NCBI GenBank assembly: GCA_945957335.1
Contig: CAMFLJ010000249.1
Span: 1 to 5,821 of the forward strand
Direction of reading: 5' to 3'
Source of the DNA: an uncultured Actinomycetes bacterium
Lineage (GTDB): Bacteria; Actinomycetota; Acidimicrobiia; Acidimicrobiales; Acidimicrobilacustridaceae
Length of the DNA: 5,821 bases
How positions within the stretch are numbered: position 1 is the stretch's first letter; the number at the start of each line of letters is the position of its first letter. Shown piece by piece: positions 1-4,558 of this stretch. Below the pieces are notes generated by a model that saw only the letters and a list, made by a program, of their open reading frames with translations, ran no database searches and was not told where the DNA came from. The position numbers and the translations under genes are program-made.

Positions 1-25
1 GCTCGGAGATGTGTATAAGAGACAG
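1..25. other. Nextera transposase adapter (sequencing artefact)
   Basis: Bases 7-25 read AGATGTGTATAAGAGACAG, the 19-bp Tn5 mosaic end used in Nextera/tagmentation libraries, and bases 1-6 (GCTCGG) match the tail of the read-2 adapter that precedes it. This is therefore untrimmed library adapter and not genomic DNA. Translated in the kinase frame it supplies the false start MYKRQ (GTG at 11). Genomic sequence begins at 26. No transposon should be inferred from the mosaic end, since nothing resembling Tn5 follows. Confidence 0.97.
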
Positions 26-709
26 CCTCTCGCAACGGTCCAGGCATGCGCCCAGATGTTGGAGCGGGCGCAGCTGGAGCCGGAGGGGGTGACGGCGGTG
101 GCCGGTCGTGTCAACGCTCAGACCAGACGGATGGCTCGATTGGTCGATGACCTGGTCCTCCTGGCCCGGCTTCAACAGGGCTCTGCCCTCGAGCATGTCG
201 AGTTCGACCTCTGCGACCTCGCCGCTGGTGCGGTCGATCGAGCGTCAGCTCGCCAGCCGGCTTGGCCGACGCGCCTGGACGTGCCGTCCGAGCCGGTCCT
301 GATCTCGGGTGATCCGCTCCGGCTCGAGCAGGTGATCGACGACCTGCTCGACAACGTCGCAGTTCACACCCCGGCGGGAACTGCCGCGGTGGTGCGGGTC
401 AGGAGGGACGCCTCGAGTGCCGTCATCGAGGTCCATGACGATGGACCCGGCATGGCCGATGAGGATCTCGGCCGGGCGTGCGAGCGTCTCTACAGAGGCG
501 AGGCCGCCCGTTCGCAGGGTCGACCCGGGAGCGGTCTCGGGCTGGCGATCGCAGCCGGGGTCGTGGAGGCCCATGGCGGAACGCTGAGGCTCGACAACAG
601 CGACGGTCTGGCGGTGGAGATCGCCATGCCGATCACCGCGACCAGCGCGTCCTCGGAGGAGTCGCCGTCACCGGGGGAAGCCGCGTCCTCGATGTGGGCG
701 ACGCCCTGA
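26..709 (+). CDS. Sensor histidine kinase, 5'-truncated (C-terminal 227 residues)
   Basis: This is the cytoplasmic catalytic part of a two-component sensor kinase, which autophosphorylates on a histidine and passes the phosphate to a response regulator. Residues here are numbered from Pro at 26. The fragment opens with PLATVQ, the tail of the H-box (typically H-E-L-R-T-P-L), so the phospho-acceptor His should lie five residues upstream, beyond the contig end. Residues 1 to about 50 are the remaining HisKA dimerisation helices. The HATPase domain follows at about 90-205: N-box DLLDNVAVHTP (D106, N110), G1 box DDGPG (D138, G140, G142), F-box-like ERLYRG, and G2 box GSGLGLAIA (G168-G172). The first N-box position is Asp where Asn is usual; the second Asn is kept. 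An acidic/Ser-rich tail of about 24 residues follows the fold. Any sensor, membrane and HAMP segments and the partner regulator are outside the window. Codon use is less G/C-biased than in metG onwards. Confidence 0.93.
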   Translation, partial: PLATVQACAQMLERAQLEPEGVTAVAGRVNAQTRRMARLVDDLVLLARLQQGSALEHVEFDLCDLAAGAVDRASARQPAWPTRLDVPSEPVLISGDPLRLEQVIDDLLDNVAVHTPAGTAAVVRVRRDASSAVIEVHDDGPGMADEDLGRACERLYRGEAARSQGRPGSGLGLAIAAGVVEAHGGTLRLDNSDGLAVEIAMPITATSASSEESPSPGEAASSMWATP

Positions 710-777
710 CGGGTGCCGGGCAGGAGCCGGCTCGCCACGCGCTCACGTGGTCGGGCTGTCGCTCCGGGGGCTCCGCA

Positions 778-1188
778 CTATCCGTGGGGTGCGAGGACGA
801 TCGTGCAGTCGCCACCCGGTGCGACGAGGGTGGATCTGGTGGACCACACCACCTCCAGAGGTCGATCGGCGATGTCCGTCGGACGGACGGTGATCGAGTC
901 CCCCATCTGCTGCAAGGTCCATTCCTCATCGAGCGAGCCACCGTCCAGGGAGATGATCCGTCCGCTCACCTCGGAGCTACGAGCGACGCGCGTCGACCAC
1001 GTCCGGCCGGCCCCCTGACACGAGAGCTCCGCGACGCCCCACGGCCTCGTCGTGCTCGTCGACGCGCATGCGCCTGCGAGGACGACGATGGACAACCCCT
1101 GCAGAAGGCGGGCCGAGCGTGTCCTGGCTCGGCGAGCGCGCCGGCTGCTCCCACCAAGCTCGGGCTCGGGCGTCGAAGTGGGCGCCAT
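778..1188 (-). CDS. Putative exported small protein of unknown function
   Basis: I do not recognise a family for this 136-residue reading frame. It starts at ATG 1186-1188, the only standard start after an in-frame upstream stop, and no good Shine-Dalgarno precedes it. Residues 16-27 are strongly basic (RRARRARTRSAR), followed by a short hydrophobic run at about 28-40 (LLQGLSIVVLAGA) and then C41-A-S, the layout of a signal peptide. It could be cut by signal peptidase I after ACA, or be a lipoprotein with a poor lipobox (A-G-A-C, where -3 is normally Leu/Val/Ile). The predicted mature part, about 95 residues, is polar and rich in likely beta strands. It has two further cysteines, C57 and C128, near its ends that could form a disulfide. 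The gene converges on the histidine kinase (68 bp between stops) and diverges from metG. It is supported by signal-peptide logic and mostly G/C third positions, not by homology, so it could be a chance frame. Confidence 0.55.
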   Translation of the reverse strand: MAPTSTPEPELGGSSRRARRARTRSARLLQGLSIVVLAGACASTSTTRPWGVAELSCQGAGRTWSTRVARSSEVSGRIISLDGGSLDEEWTLQQMGDSITVRPTDIADRPLEVVWSTRSTLVAPGGDCTIVLAPHG

Positions 1189-1302
1189 GGGTGGCGCATC
1201 TTGCAGAGTCCAGATCAGTGACCGTCCGAACCCTGGTCACAGTTCCCTCACAACCAAGCGCGACGCACGTCGGGGCCATGAAGGGGTTTCGTGGGGGTTG
1301 TC

Positions 1303-1324
1303 GCGTACCCGTACGCTGGCAGCC
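1303..1324 (+). promoter_or_regulatory. Candidate leaderless promoter of metG with overlapping dyad
   Basis: TACGCT at 1312-1317 fits the actinobacterial -10 pattern TAnnnT and ends 7 nt before the metG GTG at 1325. Transcription would thus start at or within a base of the start codon, giving a leaderless mRNA. This fits the absence of any Shine-Dalgarno in the preceding bases. A perfect dyad, GCGTAC-CC-GTACGC (1303-1316), covers most of the -10 element and could be an operator. No convincing -35 element is seen. This is pattern recognition only. Confidence 0.45.
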
Positions 1325-2842
1325 GTGCCTGACCGCTTCTACGTGACGACGCCGATCTACTACGTGAACGACGTGCCCCACATCGGGCACGCCTACACGA
1401 CCGTCACGGCCGACGCGCTCGCGCGCTGGCACCGCCTGCTCGGTGACGACGTCTTCTTCCTCACCGGCACCGATGAGCACGGCCTCAAGGTGCAGCGCTC
1501 GGCCGAGGCCAACGGCCTCACGCCCATCCAGCACGCCGACAACACCAGCGCCCGCTTCCGCGAGGCGTGGGAGCTGCTGGACATCAGCAACGACGACTTC
1601 ATCCGCACCACCGAGCCGCGCCACACCGAGTCGGTCCAGGCGTTCATGCAGGCGATCCACGACAACGGCTGGATCAGGAAGGGCACCTACGCCGGGCTCT
1701 ACTGCGTGGCCTGCGAGGCCTACTACACCGAGGCCGACCTGGTCGACGGCAACTGCCCGATCCACGGCCGTCCCGTCGAGTGGCTCGAGGAGGACAACTG
1801 GTTCTTCGAGCTGTCGAAGTTCACCCAGCCCCTCCTCGACTGGTACGAGGCCCACCCCGACTTCGTGCAGCCCGAGGGCAAGCGCAACGAGGCGCTCGGG
1901 CTGATCCGCCAGGGCCTCGAGGACGTCTCCATCTCCCGCACCTCCATCCAGTGGGGCGTGCCGGTGCCGTGGGACGAGGGCCACGTCTTCTACGTCTGGT
2001 ACGACGCGCTCATCAACTACGCCACCGCGGTCGGGTACGGCGCCGACCCCGATCGCTTCGAGCAGTGGTGGCCGGTCGTGCACCACCTGATCGGCAAGGA
2101 CATCCTGCGCTTCCACTGCGTCTACTGGCCCGCCATGTGCCTGGCCGCCGGCATCGAGCCGCCGTCGAAGATCGCCGTGCACGGCTTCCTCCTCGTGGGC
2201 GGCGAGAAGATGTCGAAGACCCGCCTCAACCAGATCTTCCCGGCCGATCTCGTGGCCGACTTCGGCGTCGACGGGTTCCGCTACCAGTTCCTGCGGGACA
2301 ACCCGTTCGGCCCCGACGGCGACTTCTCCTACGAGGGCATGGTCAACCGGTTCAACACGGACCTGGCCAACAACCTGGGCAACCTCCTCAGCCGTGTCGC
2401 CACCGTGGTGGGCAAGAAGTGCGGGGGAGTGGGCCCGGCCCCGTCGCCCGACTCGCCGCTGGCCGAGGTCGCGGCCCAGGCCTACGCCGACACCGCCGCC
2501 GGCTGGGCCGCCATCGCCCCGAGCCGCGCCCTCGAGGCCACCTGGAGCCTCATCGGTGCGGCCAACGCCCACCTCGAGGCCAACGAGCCCTGGAAGATGG
2601 AGCCGGGCCCCGAGCTCGACGCCGTCATGGGCGATGCCCTCGAGGTGCTGCGCCTGGTGGCCGTGCTGGCCACGCCGGCCGTGCCCTCCACCTGCGAGCA
2701 GGTGTGGCAGCGCATCGGCCTGCCCGGCTCGCCGGCCGAGCAGCGCCTGCCCGAGGCCGCGACCTGGGGTGGCTACCCCGGTGGCCTGCCGGTCGAGAAG
2801 GGCGCCCCGCTCTTCCCCCGCATCCAGCTCCCCGCGAGCTGA
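1325..2842 (+). CDS. metG: Methionyl-tRNA synthetase
   Basis: This cytoplasmic class I aminoacyl-tRNA synthetase joins methionine to tRNA-Met using ATP, serving both initiation and elongation. The GTG at 1325 gives the family-typical N-terminus (MPDRFYVTTPIYYVNDVPHIGH) and a 505-residue protein; the open frame upstream to about 1052 has no family-like residues. The signature HIGH is at residues 19-22 and the KMSKS loop is KMSKT at 295-299. The connective-peptide zinc site reads CVAC (C127, C130) with CPIH (C144, H147), the compact single-knuckle pattern seen in Thermus-type enzymes. The helical anticodon-binding domain fills about residue 350 onwards, with NLGNLLSRV and NEPWKM conserved. There is no C-terminal tRNA-binding (Trbp111-like) extension, as is usual for proteins near this length. 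Long open frames on both strands over this gene are shadows caused by the extreme third-position G/C. tatD follows 26 bp later, probably in the same transcript. Confidence 0.98.
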   Translation: MPDRFYVTTPIYYVNDVPHIGHAYTTVTADALARWHRLLGDDVFFLTGTDEHGLKVQRSAEANGLTPIQHADNTSARFREAWELLDISNDDFIRTTEPRHTESVQAFMQAIHDNGWIRKGTYAGLYCVACEAYYTEADLVDGNCPIHGRPVEWLEEDNWFFELSKFTQPLLDWYEAHPDFVQPEGKRNEALGLIRQGLEDVSISRTSIQWGVPVPWDEGHVFYVWYDALINYATAVGYGADPDRFEQWWPVVHHLIGKDILRFHCVYWPAMCLAAGIEPPSKIAVHGFLLVGGEKMSKTRLNQIFPADLVADFGVDGFRYQFLRDNPFGPDGDFSYEGMVNRFNTDLANNLGNLLSRVATVVGKKCGGVGPAPSPDSPLAEVAAQAYADTAAGWAAIAPSRALEATWSLIGAANAHLEANEPWKMEPGPELDAVMGDALEVLRLVAVLATPAVPSTCEQVWQRIGLPGSPAEQRLPEAATWGGYPGGLPVEKGAPLFPRIQLPAS

Positions 2843-2868
2843 CCGCGGCGAGCCCGGACGAGCCCGCC

Positions 2869-3636
2869 ATGGCCCTGCGCTGGACCGACGACCACTGCCA
2901 CCTCGACCTCACCGCCGACCGCGGCCCGTCGGCCGACGAGGCCGTCGCCGCGGCCCGCGAGGCCGGCGTCGAGCGGCTGATCACCGTGGGCACCGACGTG
3001 GCCTCCTCGCTCGTGGCCGTGCAGGTCGCCCGGGCCCACGAGGGCGTGTGGGCCACCGCCGGCGTGCATCCCCACGACGCCAAGGAGGGCTGGGACGGGC
3101 TCGAGGCGATCCTCGCCGAGCCCGAGGTCGTGGCCGTGGGGGAGTGCGGGCTCGACTACCACTACGACCACTCGCCGCGTGAGGTGCAGCGCGAGTCCTT
3201 CGCCGCCCAGATCGCCCTGGCCCACGCCCATGACCTCGCCCTGGTCGTGCACACCCGCGAGGCCTGGGACGACACGTTCACGATCCTCGAGGCCGAGGGG
3301 GTGCCCGAGCGCACCGTGATCCACTGCTTCACCGGCGGCCCCGACGAGGCCCGTCGCTCCCTCGACCTCGGTGCCCACCTCTCGTTCTCGGGGATCGTCA
3401 CGTTCAAGGGCGCCCCCGAGGTGCGCGAGGCCGTCGAGCTGTGCCCGCTCGACCGGCTCCTGGTCGAGACCGACTCGCCCTTCCTGGCCCCCACCCCGCA
3501 CCGGGGCCGCACCAACCAGCCGGCCTACGTGACCCTCGTCGGAGAGGCCGTCGCCGACGTCAAGGGGGCGCAGCTGGGGGCGGTGGCCGAGGCCACCTGG
3601 GCCAACGCCGCCCGGGTCTACCGCCTGCCGGCCTGA
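2869..3636 (+). CDS. tatD: TatD-family metal-dependent hydrolase/DNase
   Basis: This 255-residue protein is a TIM-barrel metallohydrolase of the amidohydrolase superfamily. TatD proteins are usually described as Mg-dependent DNases with 3'-5' exonuclease activity, linked to DNA repair and nucleic-acid turnover; the exact substrate here is inferred. All metal ligands are visible in order: DDHCHLD at the N-terminus (H9, H11), GVHPHD (H67, H69), VGECGLDYH (E92), VVHTRE (H128), IHCFTGG (H152) and VETDSPFLAP (D202). Length and motif spacing are normal. The ATG at 2869 places the first metal motif at residue 8, as expected; only a weak GGA lies 10 nt upstream. It sits 26 bp after metG, and the metG-tatD pairing is common in bacteria, suggesting co-transcription from the metG promoter. 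No defects are seen. Confidence 0.97.
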   Translation: MALRWTDDHCHLDLTADRGPSADEAVAAAREAGVERLITVGTDVASSLVAVQVARAHEGVWATAGVHPHDAKEGWDGLEAILAEPEVVAVGECGLDYHYDHSPREVQRESFAAQIALAHAHDLALVVHTREAWDDTFTILEAEGVPERTVIHCFTGGPDEARRSLDLGAHLSFSGIVTFKGAPEVREAVELCPLDRLLVETDSPFLAPTPHRGRTNQPAYVTLVGEAVADVKGAQLGAVAEATWANAARVYRLPA

Positions 3637-3674
3637 CCGCTCTGGTCGTGCCAACGGGGTAGAGGGAAGTTCAG

Positions 3675-3717
3675 ACCCTCGACCACGCATCGAGGGTGTG
3701 AAGGTCAGGTCGAGGGT
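3675..3717 (+). promoter_or_regulatory. Inverted repeats able to form alternative hairpins, upstream of rpf-like gene
   Basis: ACCCTCGACC (3675-3684) is perfectly complementary to GGTCGAGGGT (3708-3717), giving a 10-bp stem around a 23-nt loop. Inside that loop, CGAGGGT at 3691-3697 can pair instead with ACCCTCG at 3675-3681, giving a 7-bp stem with a 9-nt loop. The two hairpins share their 5' arm and so exclude each other, as in attenuators and riboswitch expression platforms. The element begins 38 bp after the tatD stop and lies about 200 bp before the rpf-like gene. No U-tract follows. Function is inferred only. Confidence 0.4.
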
Positions 3718-3720
3718 TGC

Positions 3721-3745
3721 CGTGGACCTCCACGATCGGTCCACG
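3721..3745 (+). terminator. Strong hairpin downstream of tatD, possible terminator or leader element
   Basis: CGTGGACC (3721-3728) pairs perfectly with GGTCCACG (3738-3745), an 8-bp stem with a 9-nt loop. A competing smaller hairpin, CGTGG (3721-3725) with CCACG (3730-3734), uses the same 5' arm. No run of T follows, so this is not a classical intrinsic terminator. It may end the metG-tatD transcript, form part of the rpf leader with the repeat just upstream, or be a binding site. Confidence 0.35.
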
Positions 3746-3843
3746 TCAGAGGCCGTTCAGGCCCGTCTCGACGACATGTCGAAAGTTGCGGTTGTGTTGC
3801 AGCACGCCTAGGTTGCCGGGACGGCTCCGGGCGGAGTGAACGG

Positions 3844-3860
3844 CGAGCGCAGCGCGCTCG
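3844..3860 (+). promoter_or_regulatory. GC-rich hairpin in the leader of the rpf-like gene
   Basis: CGAGCGC (3844-3850) pairs with GCGCTCG (3854-3860) across a 3-nt AGC loop, a compact 7-bp stem whose end lies 52 bp before the proposed rpf start. The short palindrome GGCCATGGCC follows at 3870-3879, and an outer pairing CGGCGA (3841-3846) with TCGCCG (3890-3895) is also possible. Apart from the repeats listed, the 3637-3912 gap contains no recognisable gene; one doubtful 37-codon frame is discussed in the findings. Confidence 0.3.
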
Positions 3861-3897
3861 GCGGCCTCCGGCCATGGCCCGAGACCTTGTCGCCGAG

Positions 3898-3915
3898 TGA
3901 AGGACCGCAGCCCTG
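3898..3915 (+). promoter_or_regulatory. Ribosome binding site supporting a CTG start
   Basis: GAAGGA at 3899-3904 is the best Shine-Dalgarno-like sequence in this intergenic gap and lies 8 nt before CTG 3913-3915, an ideal spacing. The first standard start in that frame, GTG at 3952, has no such site. The in-frame stop TGA at 3898-3900 limits how far upstream the gene can begin. The site therefore favours initiation at CTG 3913. Confidence 0.5.
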
Positions 3916-4542
3916 AACGCCTCCCTGCACCCGACGCAGCGCCGGCTGGTCGTGGCCCTCGTGGTCACCCTCGCCGTGCTGCCGATCCTCGTCCTCGAGC
4001 TGATGGGCGGGAGCGGCGGCAAGTCGTCGGACACCGAGGTGGCGACCCCCGACGTGCCCCAGCCGAGCCTGGTGGTGGCCGTCGACCCGTCCGCGGTCAC
4101 CACGACGGTCAGCACCGAGGTCACGGTCGAGAACACCTCCACCACCGCCGCGGCGGTGTCGAGCACGCCCACCACCAAGGCGCCGACCACCACCACGGCG
4201 GCCCCGAAGGTGGCGGCCAAGGCACCCACCACCACCACGACGGCCGCTCCGGCCCCGGCGCCGGCACCTCCGGGCCTCACGCCCAGCCCGTCGGAGGCCA
4301 GCTTCCTGGCCTGCGTGCGCCAGCGGGAGTCGCACGGCGACTACACCGCCGTCGATCCCAGCGGCACCTACATGGGCGCCTACCAGATCTACCAGGGTGG
4401 CTGGGATGCCGTCGCCCGCAGCATCGGCCGCTCCGACCTCGTCGGCGTCAAGCCCAACCGGGCGGCCCCGGCCGACCAGGACACCATCGCCCTGGCCATG
4501 CTCCGCCAGTACGGCAAGTCGCCGTGGGGCGGGGCCTGCTGA
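3913..4542 (+). CDS. Membrane-anchored Rpf-like/lysozyme-like muralytic protein
   Basis: Proteins of this kind cleave peptidoglycan outside the cell and are tied to growth and resuscitation from dormancy. Numbering is from CTG 3913 (209 residues); from GTG 3952 it would be 196. Residues 2-11 are polar and basic (ending TQRR). Residues 12-28 form one hydrophobic segment without a clear signal-peptidase site, so a membrane anchor is likely. Residues about 60-122 are a disordered Thr/Pro/Ala linker. The C-terminal domain (about 130-209) begins FLACVRQRESHGDY, with E139 the probable catalytic glutamate, then GTYMGAYQIYQGGWDAVA and a final PWGGAC. C134 and C209 probably form the disulfide that closes the fold. 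Classical Rpf proteins have Cys directly before the Glu (CESGG); here it is five residues earlier, so this is a related subclass. DUF348 and G5 domains of mycobacterial RpfB are absent. Position between tatD and ksgA matches rpfB. ksgA follows 16 bp later. Confidence 0.85.
   Translation: MNASLHPTQRRLVVALVVTLAVLPILVLELMGGSGGKSSDTEVATPDVPQPSLVVAVDPSAVTTTVSTEVTVENTSTTAAAVSSTPTTKAPTTTTAAPKVAAKAPTTTTTAAPAPAPAPPGLTPSPSEASFLACVRQRESHGDYTAVDPSGTYMGAYQIYQGGWDAVARSIGRSDLVGVKPNRAAPADQDTIALAMLRQYGKSPWGGAC
4177..4251 (+). repeat. Duplicated Thr-rich linker unit inside the rpf-like gene
   Basis: Two near-identical coding units, KAPTTTTAAP (4177-4206) and KAPTTTTTAAP (4219-4251), are separated by four codons (KVAA). 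They lie in the disordered linker between the membrane segment and the catalytic domain. Runs of ACC codons make the unit prone to slippage, so linker length may vary between strains. Confidence 0.7.
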
Positions 4543-4543
4543 A

Positions 4544-4556
4544 CCGGCTGCGCCGG
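4544..4556 (+). promoter_or_regulatory. Small hairpin just before the ksgA start
   Basis: CCGGC-TGC-GCCGG forms a 5-bp G/C stem with a 3-nt loop and ends 2 nt before the ksgA GTG at 4559. It occupies the place where a Shine-Dalgarno would sit, and none is seen. Translation of ksgA is probably coupled to ribosomes ending at the rpf stop 16 bp upstream. A role in limiting ksgA initiation is inference. Confidence 0.3.
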
Positions 4557-4558
4557 CG

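Noticed and set aside
7..25. Tn5 mosaic end as evidence of a natural transposon
   Set aside because: It lies at the very end of the sequence joined to adapter bases, and no IS50 or transposase sequence follows.
735..750. CCACG-CGCTCA-CGTGG hairpin between the kinase and the exported-protein gene as a terminator
   Set aside because: Only a 5-bp stem with no U-tract; too weak to annotate in DNA of this G/C content.
478..1221. 247-codon plus-strand frame after the kinase
   Set aside because: It is an Arg/Gly-rich shadow that overlaps the kinase 3' end and runs antisense to the exported-protein frame; it has no recognisable motif or sensible start.
1052..1324. Upstream extension of metG to about 1052
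   Set aside because: The extra 91 residues match nothing in MetRS, overlap the divergent gene, and the normal N-terminus begins at GTG 1325.
1278..1346. 22-codon ORF (ATG 1278) overlapping the metG start out of frame
   Set aside because: No Shine-Dalgarno is visible, and it would lie upstream of the predicted leaderless transcription start, so it is probably not transcribed.
977..2572. 531-codon open frame on the minus strand over metG
   Set aside because: It is antisense to a clear metG. Its Val/Gly/Asp/Glu/Arg-rich low-complexity translation is what extreme third-position G/C produces on the opposite strand.
1567..2868. Long upstream in-frame extension of tatD through metG
   Set aside because: The part before 2869 is an Arg/Pro/Gly-rich shadow frame of metG; family similarity begins only at ATG 2869.
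3811..3912. ydaO-type c-di-AMP riboswitch ahead of the rpf-like gene
   Set aside because: There is superficial similarity (GGAGTGAAC-type segment), but the conserved riboswitch core segments known from Streptomyces rpf leaders are not recognisable on the plus strand.
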